From positions 1 to 12,892 of the forward strand of contig JBGPBY010000166.1 in NCBI GenBank assembly GCA_041481485.1: DNA of 12,892 nucleotides, written 5' to 3'. The position numbers were made by a program, and so were the translations under genes. Origin of the DNA: JBGPBY01 sp041481485 (GTDB lineage Bacteria; Acidobacteriota; Terriglobia; 20CM-2-55-15). Every line of letters begins with the position of its first letter. The first letter of the stretch is position 1. Below are positions 1-5,291 of the stretch, piece by piece. The notes under the pieces were generated by a model, which searched no databases, was not told the origin of the DNA, and saw only the letters and a program-made list of their open reading frames with translations.

Positions 1-9
1 ATTGGGAAA

Positions 10-127
10 GTAAGGGGAAATTCGGGGACCCACTGTCGGCGCGGTCTATGACCGCGCAAATTGCGGGGCTGTCATATCGTGCGCGGACATAGCCCGCGCC
101 TACAGTGGGTCCCGGAATTTCCCCTAC
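10..127. repeat. Inverted pair of GTAG-headed palindromes (REP/BIME-like), copy 1
   Basis: Two REP-like units face each other at 38-57 and 81-106, with a spacer of about 23 bases. The right unit reads CTGTAG then GCGCGG on the minus strand; the left has GTCG in place of GTAG. The inverted symmetry continues outside the units: 11-35 (around GGGGAAATTC and GACCCACTGT) pairs with 102-126, apart from a one-base insertion and a couple of mismatches. RNA from either strand could fold into one long hairpin. It lies at the 3' end of the ridA-like gene, whose stop codon (124-126) is inside the right arm, so it probably shapes the 3' end of that transcript. No T-run follows, so it is not called a terminator. 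Confidence 0.8.
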
Positions 128-513
128 CGCTCCACGTATGCCGTCAGATCGCACTGGATCAGCATATTGCCCGGCAGGTCGTTATACACGAGAGTGTGAC
201 GCGCAGGGCGCGAATGGGGATCGGGGAACATCGCCAGCCATTCCTTGTTCACAAATGCTTTGGTCTTCCGGTCTTTCGCCCAGACTGTAATCTTAACGAT
301 ATCGTCCGTCGTTCCGCCGGCGCATTCGACCACGCGTCGTATATTGGCGAACACCATGGCGCATTGTTCCTCGATCCCTTCCGGCGGCTGACCCGTTGCG
401 GGATCCCGCGGAAAGATCCCGCTGCTCATGATCAGGGGACCGATGCGCGCGGCCGCGGGAATGGGATTCTCGTGTTCGATACCGGGGACTTCAAAGCTGC
501 GACGTTTACTCAC
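124..513 (-). CDS. RidA/YjgF-family protein (enamine/imine deaminase-like)
   Basis: At 129 residues this is the usual length for the RidA/YjgF/YER057c/UK114 family, which forms trimers and hydrolyses reactive enamine/imine intermediates released by PLP enzymes such as threonine dehydratase. The fold signature is visible as GPLIMSSGIFPRD near residues 25-37, VVECAGGTTDDIVKITVW near 61-78, and PARHTLVYNDLP near 103-114. Arg105, the residue that holds the substrate carboxylate in RidA, is present. By eye the positions equal to E. coli Cys107 and Glu120 are Thr and Gln, so deaminase activity is less certain and a divergent Rid subgroup is possible. The start is GTG (511-513), inside the 3' end of the rraA-like gene (8-base overlap), with AAGGA upstream, which suggests translational coupling. 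Family assignment is firm; substrate is unknown. Confidence 0.9.
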   Translation of the reverse strand: MSKRRSFEVPGIEHENPIPAAARIGPLIMSSGIFPRDPATGQPPEGIEEQCAMVFANIRRVVECAGGTTDDIVKITVWAKDRKTKAFVNKEWLAMFPDPHSRPARHTLVYNDLPGNMLIQCDLTAYVER

Positions 514-1183
514 TGCGGGGTTCCTTCTGAGTCATGTGTTCATAGGTCCTGGACATCACCTGACCCACGGGAGTTCCGGCTTCGATATCGGCCACCAATT
601 CGGCCTCGCGGGCCGCGAGTTTTTCGGCCTGTTCGACGATAACTTTCAAGTTTTCCGATGACATGAAGACCACTCCGCTGCCATCGGCGATGACCCAATC
701 TCCGGGCCGCACCGTCACGGACCCGATGGTGACGGGCGTATTGAACGAAGCCTCAATGATCCGGCCCCGAGCCGTGACCGGAACCGCGCCCCGCCCAAAG
801 ACAGGAAAACCAAGTTCACGGCTCTCGTCGATATCACGGCAGGTTCCATCGACGATCACGCCTGCAATCTGACGCATGCGGGCGGCGCGGGACAAGATGC
901 CCCCCCAGCCGGCGCAATCGGATCGCGAATGATGTTCAACGACGATGATTTCGCCAGGCTGTGCCGCTTCAATCGCACCGGCGCAGAGATGACGTTCCGC
1001 GACCCGTCCCTTCGCCGCTTCCAGGCGAACAGTGAGGACGGGTCCTGCCACTCGCTTGTCCGTCGAGAGACGCAGTAGTCCCGCCACCACTCCATTTAAT
1101 CCAAGTTTGTCCAACGCATCGGAAACGAGGCATGTGTCCAGACGCGCGAGGCGCTCCCGGTAATCGTGATTTAAATTTGTCAT
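506..1183 (-). CDS. RraA-like aldolase/decarboxylase (HMG aldolase family)
   Basis: The 225-residue product belongs to the RraA/4-hydroxy-4-methyl-2-oxoglutarate aldolase family, formerly annotated as demethylmenaquinone methyltransferase-like. Visible hallmarks are the N-terminal helix with VSDALDKLG (residues 20-28), the loop AGWGGILSRAA (91-101), and DGTCRDIDE (112-120), whose Arg116 and Asp117 match the substrate- and metal-binding Arg/Asp of the family. It is longer than E. coli RraA (about 160 residues) and fits the metal-dependent aldolase/oxaloacetate-decarboxylase branch better than the RNase E inhibitor branch. The ATG shares its A with the TAA of the upstream cytochrome gene (TAATG), and there is no clear Shine-Dalgarno site, so translation probably depends on reinitiation. 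It overlaps the ridA-like gene by 8 bases downstream. Pairing with RidA hints at small-molecule catabolism; the substrate cannot be read from sequence. Confidence 0.88.
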   Translation of the reverse strand: MTNLNHDYRERLARLDTCLVSDALDKLGLNGVVAGLLRLSTDKRVAGPVLTVRLEAAKGRVAERHLCAGAIEAAQPGEIIVVEHHSRSDCAGWGGILSRAARMRQIAGVIVDGTCRDIDESRELGFPVFGRGAVPVTARGRIIEASFNTPVTIGSVTVRPGDWVIADGSGVVFMSSENLKVIVEQAEKLAAREAELVADIEAGTPVGQVMSRTYEHMTQKEPRSE

Positions 1184-1587
1184 TAATCTTTGGGAGTCAC
1201 GGCCTTCTTGCCGTCCACGGTCATGTCTTCGATGCCGACTTCGAATTTTCGGCCATTGGATTCCACGACGACATACTTTTTGTTTGGGTCCGAGAAGTGA
1301 ACGGTCAGGTTGTCGTTGACCTTCAGTACCGGGTAGGTGAAATATCCTGGGAACTGCGCCCGCATGATCGGAGTGATTTCGTGAAGACTGTCTCCGAACG
1401 CGTCACCAAACTGGTTTCGTGCGCCGCCAAGTGTACTTTCATGACAGAGCGTGCAGTCTCCATTCTTGATTTTGGCCATGGGATCGCTTGAGTAGGTTTC
1501 CACAAAATTAGGTAATGCCATCGCGGACGCGATGGGAACCAGAAGCAGGAAAACCCCAGTCAGAACCGGCCTGCGATATCGCTTCAT
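1183..1587 (-). CDS. Secreted single-CxxCH (monohaem cytochrome c-like) protein
   Basis: The protein has 134 residues. Residues 1-24 form a signal peptide: a KRYRR basic start, the hydrophobic stretch VLTGVFLLLVPIA and a probable AMA cleavage site. One haem-attachment motif, CTLCH, follows at residues 45-49, so the exported protein should carry covalent haem c. A distal ligand is not obvious; Met and His residues occur after the motif. The C-terminal half (KYVVVESNGRKFEVGIEDM) looks like a small beta domain and is not recognised. The RBS GGAG lies 7 bases before the ATG and a promoter-like pair lies at 1621-1650. It heads the cytochrome-rraA-ridA unit. The neighbouring ccmFGH genes make the haem-ligation machinery such a protein needs. 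The gene and its export are well supported; function beyond haem binding is unknown. Confidence 0.85.
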   Translation of the reverse strand: MKRYRRPVLTGVFLLLVPIASAMALPNFVETYSSDPMAKIKNGDCTLCHESTLGGARNQFGDAFGDSLHEITPIMRAQFPGYFTYPVLKVNDNLTVHFSDPNKKYVVVESNGRKFEVGIEDMTVDGKKAVTPKD

Positions 1588-1620
1588 GAAACACTCCAGA
1601 CGGAAATGACGACGCCGAGT

Positions 1621-1650
1621 ACTCTATGGAATGGGATGAAGGAGTGTCAA
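1621..1650 (-). promoter_or_regulatory. Probable sigma70-type promoter of the cytochrome-rraA-ridA unit
   Basis: On the minus strand a perfect TTGACA (1645-1650) is followed by 18 bases and TAGAGT (1621-1626, four of six matches to TATAAT). This would start transcription near 1614 and give a leader of roughly 27 bases before the ATG at 1587. A degenerate REP-like copy lies just upstream of the -35 box. Confidence 0.5.
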
Positions 1651-1656
1651 GGCGAG

Positions 1657-1673
1657 GCGGTCTATACAAGCGG
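1657..1673. repeat. Degenerate REP-like unit
   Basis: GCGGTCTATACAAGCGG matches the left half of the repeat core (GCGGTCTAT) but the right half has decayed, so the palindrome is partly lost. It is followed by GGTGAATAG, a weak match to the TGTGAAGGAATG motif that flanks other copies. It sits 6 bases upstream of the -35 box of the cytochrome promoter. Confidence 0.45.
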
Positions 1674-1717
1674 TGAATAGTTTGGAACTGTGAGGCTGTG
1701 GGGAAGGTCTACGAGGC

Positions 1718-1737
1718 TGTGAATGAATGCGATTCCC
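1718..1737 (+). repeat. REP-associated 20-base motif, copy 1
   Basis: TGTGAATGAATGCGATTCCC differs at one base from the reverse complement of 5111-5130, and its first 15 bases differ at one base from 4958-4972. It lies three bases before the left unit of the REP pair at 1741-1820. At the other locus it also touches a REP unit, so the two motifs appear to travel together. Confidence 0.6.
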
Positions 1738-1740
1738 CAA

Positions 1741-1820
1741 TGTAGGGGCGGTCTATGACCGCCCGCAATTTGTCACATTGCAGCCCTTAAAATTGTGGGC
1801 GGTCATAGACCGCCCCTACA
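1741..1820. repeat. Inverted pair of GTAG-headed palindromes (REP/BIME-like), copy 2
   Basis: This is the cleanest copy. The 24-base unit at 1741-1764 (TGTAG, then GGGCGGTC-TAT-GACCGCCC) is the exact reverse complement of 1797-1820, and symmetry continues inward with one mismatch to give 31-base arms around an 18-base loop (1772-1789). Each unit is itself a small hairpin with the GTAG head on the outside. Its stem bases differ from the other copies (GGGCGG rather than GCGCGG) on both sides of the hairpin, so pairing is preserved. It lies between the end of ccmH and the cytochrome promoter, in the tail of the ccm transcript. Confidence 0.85.
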
Positions 1821-1859
1821 GTTGCTCAATTCGAATTTATTCCAGATCTGACAGATCGC

Positions 1860-1884
1860 GCGCGGTCATAGACCGCGCCTACAG
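1860..1884 (-). repeat. Single GTAG-headed palindrome (REP-like)
   Basis: Read on the minus strand this is CTGTAG followed by GCGCGGTC-TAT-GACCGCGC, a single unit with an 8-base stem. The head overlaps the end of ccmH, and the TAG of GTAG (1879-1881) is the ccmH stop codon. A hairpin directly after a stop codon would be expected to protect the mRNA 3' end or attenuate read-through. Confidence 0.8.
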
Positions 1885-2433
1885 GGGGCCGCCGCACTCT
1901 TCGAGCAGGCGCTGTTCGAGTTCATTCCTTTCGATTTCAAACTGCTCGCGGGTGAACGATCCGGTTTCGAATTCGTTTTTCAGGAATTCCATTTGCTCGC
2001 GATAGATTGCAATATTTGTGCCGACACCATTTGTGAGAATTGTCTCCACACGTTCGTGGTCCTTACCGGAGAACGTCGTGGAACGCTGCGTTCTGACGAT
2101 GCGAATAAACGCGTAGAGTCCAACGGCAGCTACACCGAAAGGTGCAAACCACAGCAGATATGTCCTGGGTGTAAGCGGTGGACGATAAAGCACAAAATCG
2201 CCGTATCGAGCGGTGAGGAATGCTTTGATCTCCTCTTCGTTTTTCCCCTGTACCATTTGCTGACGGATTTCCTTCCGCAGGTCCGATGCGAGTTCCGCCT
2301 GCGAGTCGGCAAGGGATTCGTTCTGGCACACCAGACAACGCAACTGCCGGGAGAGTGCAAGAACACGCTGATCCAGCGCCGGGTCATTGCCAGAGGGCGT
2401 CAGAAGCGTCAGGAGCAGTACTGCCGATTTCAC
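1879..2433 (-). CDS. ccmH: CcmH cytochrome c maturation protein with CcmI-like C-terminus
   Basis: CcmH is the membrane-anchored thiol reductase of System I that keeps apocytochrome CxxCH cysteines reduced for haem attachment by CcmF. The 184-residue protein has an N-terminal hydrophobic segment, the diagnostic LRCLVCQN motif (Cys about 34 and 37), the helical ESLADSQAELASDLR region, and a second membrane segment near residues 93-111 after the conserved YRPPL turn. A further 60 or so residues follow; the part IYREQMEFLKNEF...FEIERNELEQRLLEE resembles the charged helical segment after the first membrane span of CcmI. The start is GTG (2431-2433), overlapping the ccmG stop as GTGA, with GGAG upstream. 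The stop codon is provided by a REP-like repeat. The CcmH assignment is firm; the CcmI-like tail is inferred by pattern. Confidence 0.93.
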   Translation of the reverse strand: MKSAVLLLTLLTPSGNDPALDQRVLALSRQLRCLVCQNESLADSQAELASDLRKEIRQQMVQGKNEEEIKAFLTARYGDFVLYRPPLTPRTYLLWFAPFGVAAVGLYAFIRIVRTQRSTTFSGKDHERVETILTNGVGTNIAIYREQMEFLKNEFETGSFTREQFEIERNELEQRLLEECGGPL

Positions 2434-2951
2434 GAATTCAGACTCCGCACCAGCGGCATGACGGTCTTTTCGAGCGTCTCTACGTTGAGTGGTCCAATCT
2501 GTTTGAAGCGGATGACCCCCGTCTTATCGATCAAATACGTTTCCGGAACGCCGTAAACGCCATAGTCCATGCCGACACGTCCATTGGAATCCTGAACATT
2601 AATAACATACGGATTTCCCATATTCTTCAGCCATTGCAGAGCGTCCGATCTATTGTCCTTATAATTGAGACCATAGATCGGTACTGTGCCCGATCGAGCC
2701 AGAGCCAGGAGGAGCGGATGCTCCTGTCGGCACGATACACACCACGATGCCCATGTATTCAGAAGCCAGACCTGTCCACGCAGTTCAGTGGGAGAAAAGG
2801 TGCGGCTGGGTTCGTCGAGCTGCGATAGGTGAAATTCAGGTGCCGTTCTGTCGATCAATGGCGACGGCAAGAGACGAGGATCGAGGCGAAGTCCGATTCC
2901 AAGGAAAACCACAAGTACGCCGAAAATAATAATCGGAACCGTAAATTTCAT
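2430..2951 (-). CDS. ccmG: CcmG/DsbE thiol:disulfide oxidoreductase
   Basis: CcmG is the periplasmic, membrane-tethered thioredoxin-like protein that passes electrons to CcmH and the apocytochrome. The 173 residues start with a signal anchor (VPIIIFGVLVVFLGIGL, about 5-21), followed by APEFHLSQLD typical of the TlpA/ResA/DsbE group and the active site WCVSC (residues 70-74) in the setting LLNTWASWC. The cis-proline motif is GVPETYLID near residue 135. The central insertion YGLNYKDNRSDALQWL is characteristic of CcmG and separates it from general TlpA proteins. A strong GGGAGG site lies four bases before the ATG. The gene overlaps ccmF by ATGA and ccmH by GTGA, so the three genes should be translated as a set. 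Confidence 0.95.
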   Translation of the reverse strand: MKFTVPIIIFGVLVVFLGIGLRLDPRLLPSPLIDRTAPEFHLSQLDEPSRTFSPTELRGQVWLLNTWASWCVSCRQEHPLLLALARSGTVPIYGLNYKDNRSDALQWLKNMGNPYVINVQDSNGRVGMDYGVYGVPETYLIDKTGVIRFKQIGPLNVETLEKTVMPLVRSLNS

Positions 2952-4915
2952 GCGGCCTCCCGAAGCCCGATCGACTTCGCCGCCGGGTTGTAACGTCGAT
3001 CACTGAATGCCAGGGCTCCTCCAATCGCCATAAACAAGGCGCCGGCCCAGATCCAGTCCACGAACGGTTTGTATTGAATTCGGAAGCTCCACGCGTCGGT
3101 GCCTTCAATCGGGTCTCCCAGTGCGACGAACAGGTCCCGAAAAACGCCGCTGTCGATGGCTGCGCTTTTCATATCGTTTCCAGAGGCATGGTATGTCCGT
3201 CTTTCCGGATACATTCGAAGAATCTGCTTTCCATTCTGAAAGACGTCTATCTCTGCGCGAATGGCATCGTAATTCGGTCCTCCCGCAAATGCGACGCCGT
3301 GAAAATCAAATCGATAGCCACCGATCTCCGTTGAATCTCCAACATTCAATCGAAGATCCTGTTGCACTTCGTATCCCGTCACCAGCGTGATTCCGGCGAT
3401 CGTTACGGCCACGCCGATGTGGGCGAGCTGCATGCCGTAGTAATTGCGCGGTACTGTCCGGATACGTTGCAGGATACTTCGCGCCCCGGCTGCTTTGAAT
3501 TTATCGGCAAAACTGACGATGGCGGTCGACACGATCCATATGGAGAGGGTCAGGCCCAGGCTAATAAGCGGTTTCCATTCCACAACGAATGGGATCGAAA
3601 GTCCGGCGATCACACTCACTGCGAATGCCCATCTCAGACGACGTGCGAGCTCCGGGAGTTCGGCCTTCTTCCACCTTGCGATTGGGCCAACACCCAGAAG
3701 GAATATTGCGGGTGTCATGATTGCGACAAAAACCGAATTGAAATACGGGGGGCCCACGGAAAGTTTGCCGAGGTTCAGTGCGTCGATAATCAGGGGATAC
3801 ATGGTGCCGAGCAGAACCGACGCTGCAGCGGCAGCAAGCAATACATTATTGGATAGAAGCAAAGATTCCCGGGAAATGGGAGCGAATGACGCTCCAGCGC
3901 TCATGGTTCTTGCGCGCCATGCATAGAGCAGAAGCGATCCGCCGATGACGATGGCAAGAAAACACAGAATAAATATGCCGCGCTTCGGATCCGTGGCAAA
4001 GGCATGCACCGATGTCAGCACACCTGACCGCACCAGGAATGTGCCGAGCAGGCTTAGCGAGAACGAGGCAATTGCCAATAGAACTGTCCATGCCTTGAAC
4101 GCGCCTCGTTTTTCCGTTACCGCCAGCGAATGAATCAGTGCCGTACCGGCGAGCCATGGCATAAACGATGCATTTTCGACGGGATCCCAAAACCACCAGC
4201 CGCCCCAGCCCTGTACGTAATAGGACCAGTAGCTGCCGAGCGCGATGCCGCAGGTCAGAAAGGTCCAGGCGGCGAGAGTCCAGGGGCGGGACCATCGTGC
4301 CCATGCCGCATCCAGACGATTGCCGGCAAGCGCTGCAACTGCAAATGCGAAGGCCACGGAGAATCCGACATAGCCCATATACAGCATGGGCGGATGAACC
4401 ACCATGCCGGGATCCTGAAGAAGCGAATTGAGATCATTTCCATCTGCCGGCACAGGAAGCAGGCGTGTAAATGGATTTGACGTGATCTGGATGAACAGGA
4501 GAAATCCAACGCTGATGAATCCCATCACGCCCAGGACACGGGCAACGACCACTCTTTCAAGATGCCGCGTGAAGACCGACACCGCGGCTGTCCAGAACGC
4601 GAGTATGAAAACCCAGAGCAGGATTGAGCCTTCGTGAGAGCCCCACGTTGCCGCGAGACGGTAGTTGAGAGGAAGTTCGGAATTGGAGTTTCGCGCCACA
4701 TTGAGGACGCTGAAATCATTGGTGACGAAACAGTAGGCCAGCGACAAGAACGCAAGGGCGACGAATATGAATTGCCACTGGGCCAGTGGGACGGCCGCGG
4801 CGATCCACGATTGCCGGTTGCGCGCAGCTCCAACTATTGGGATTGAGGCCTGAACAGCTGCAACACACAGAGCGATGATCAGAGACAATTGTCCGATACT
4901 TGGAACGTCAGGCAT
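2948..4915 (-). CDS. ccmF: CcmF haem lyase subunit
   Basis: CcmF is the polytopic inner-membrane core of the System I haem lyase that receives haem from CcmE and joins it to apocytochrome. From the chosen start it has 655 residues, close to E. coli CcmF. The tryptophan-rich WWD segment GWGGWWFWDPVENASFMPWL lies at residues 236-255. The four haem-ligand histidines of the family are identifiable as His174 (VVHPPMLYMGY), His262, His304 (LTSVHAFA) and His499 (QLAHIG), each one to eight positions from the E. coli numbers. The ATG at 4913-4915 was preferred because AGGAG lies five bases upstream and the protein then begins MPDVPSIGQLSLIIALC like other CcmF; an open extension of 26 codons upstream runs into repeat DNA. 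It heads ccmFGH; ccmABCDE are not in the window. Confidence 0.95.
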   Translation of the reverse strand: MPDVPSIGQLSLIIALCVAAVQASIPIVGAARNRQSWIAAAVPLAQWQFIFVALAFLSLAYCFVTNDFSVLNVARNSNSELPLNYRLAATWGSHEGSILLWVFILAFWTAAVSVFTRHLERVVVARVLGVMGFISVGFLLFIQITSNPFTRLLPVPADGNDLNSLLQDPGMVVHPPMLYMGYVGFSVAFAFAVAALAGNRLDAAWARWSRPWTLAAWTFLTCGIALGSYWSYYVQGWGGWWFWDPVENASFMPWLAGTALIHSLAVTEKRGAFKAWTVLLAIASFSLSLLGTFLVRSGVLTSVHAFATDPKRGIFILCFLAIVIGGSLLLYAWRARTMSAGASFAPISRESLLLSNNVLLAAAAASVLLGTMYPLIIDALNLGKLSVGPPYFNSVFVAIMTPAIFLLGVGPIARWKKAELPELARRLRWAFAVSVIAGLSIPFVVEWKPLISLGLTLSIWIVSTAIVSFADKFKAAGARSILQRIRTVPRNYYGMQLAHIGVAVTIAGITLVTGYEVQQDLRLNVGDSTEIGGYRFDFHGVAFAGGPNYDAIRAEIDVFQNGKQILRMYPERRTYHASGNDMKSAAIDSGVFRDLFVALGDPIEGTDAWSFRIQYKPFVDWIWAGALFMAIGGALAFSDRRYNPAAKSIGLREAA

Positions 4916-4938
4916 GGATGCTCCTGTTACTGTCGATT

Positions 4939-5146
4939 CGCGCTCGGTCATACAAGTTGTGAAGGAATGCGAATCAGGAAAGCCCTCTCCCAACGGGAGA
5001 GGGCGGCCGAAGGCCGGGTGAGGGGTACCGCAAGTAAATATTGTTACTTGCGGTACCCCTCACCGGCCGCTGCGCGGCCCCCTCTCCCGTTGGGAGAGGG
5101 ATTTCTTGATGGGAATCGCATTCCTTCACAGCGGTCTATGACCGCG
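4939..5146. repeat. Nested inverted repeat of about 200 bases (MITE/BIME-like)
   Basis: The element folds back on itself through several layers. From the outside in: a decayed CGGTCATA unit at 4939-4956 pairs with the REP-like unit at 5131-5146; TGTGAAGGAATGCGA (4958-4972) pairs perfectly with 5116-5130; a 21-base block CCCTCTCCC-AAC-GGGAGAGGG (4983-5003) pairs with 5080-5100; GGCCG blocks pair next; and a perfect 21-base pair at 5017-5037 and 5044-5064 closes on a 6-base loop (ATATTG). The CCCTCTCCC blocks and the GGCC blocks are each palindromes on their own, so the DNA can form either one long cruciform or several small hairpins. It encodes no transposase and separates two divergent genes. 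Confidence 0.85.
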
Positions 5147-5153
5147 ACTACAG
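5131..5153 (-). repeat. Single GTAG-headed palindrome (REP-like)
   Basis: On the minus strand CTGTAG is followed by TCGCGGTC-ATA-GACCGC. The stem is 6 bases of core GCGGTC/GACCGC. Its non-GTAG end joins directly to the 20-base motif at 5111-5130, making a composite unit with the outer arm of the large inverted repeat. Confidence 0.75.
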
Positions 5154-5253
5154 TTCCTTTTCCTTTCAAGATAATGCGTCAAGCTGAAAGTGAATCCGGA
5201 AATTGAAGCATAGTCACGCATGCAGCTGCGGCGATCCGTTGACTCTCAGGAAC

Positions 5254-5262
5254 TGGTATAGA
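5254..5262 (+). promoter_or_regulatory. Possible extended -10 promoter for dnaB
   Basis: TGGTATAGA has the TGn extension followed by TATAGA (four of six matches), which would start transcription near 5269 and leave a leader of about 23 bases before the dnaB ATG. The TTGACT at 5239-5244 is only 12 bases upstream of the -10, too near to serve as a -35 box. No other promoter stands out before this gene run. Confidence 0.35.
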
Positions 5263-5291
5263 GTTTAGCCGCGGTCATCTCCGCAAACCCT

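Larger units (their letters stand above)
4916..5291. other. Divergent intergenic region between ccmF and dnaB
   Basis: This 376-base gap has no credible gene. It contains the ccmF ribosome-binding site (AGGAG near 4921), a nested inverted repeat of about 200 bases (4939-5146), a REP-like unit (5131-5153), then about 100 bases of single-copy DNA with a possible dnaB promoter. No convincing ccmF promoter was found; the repeat lies where it would be expected, so repeat DNA may contribute promoter elements. Confidence 0.7.

Noticed and set aside
61..642. Open frame of 193 codons on the plus strand
   Set aside because: It is antisense to the RidA- and RraA-like genes and begins inside the palindromic repeat; its product shows no family features.
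1844..1857. Small palindrome GATCTGACAGATC as an operator
   Set aside because: It is short, has a one-base centre and lies in the ccm transcript tail away from any promoter I can see.
1657..1884. CRISPR-like array made of the repeated GCGGTC units
   Set aside because: Units alternate in orientation, spacing is irregular, and copies are scattered kilobases apart at gene ends.
1727..2005. Open frame with recurring AVYDRP/AVIDRPY-like peptides
   Set aside because: The peptides are translations of the REP-like repeats, and the frame then runs antisense into ccmH.
4916..4993. N-terminal extension of CcmF by 26 residues
   Set aside because: The extra stretch comes from repeat-flanking DNA, while the ATG at 4915 has a good AGGAG and fits the family start.
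4889..5206. Open frame across the ccmF-dnaB gap
   Set aside because: It translates the large inverted repeat and has no coding signature.
5239..5262. Standard -35/-10 promoter TTGACT...TATAGA before dnaB
   Set aside because: The spacer is only 12 bases; only the extended -10 reading was kept.
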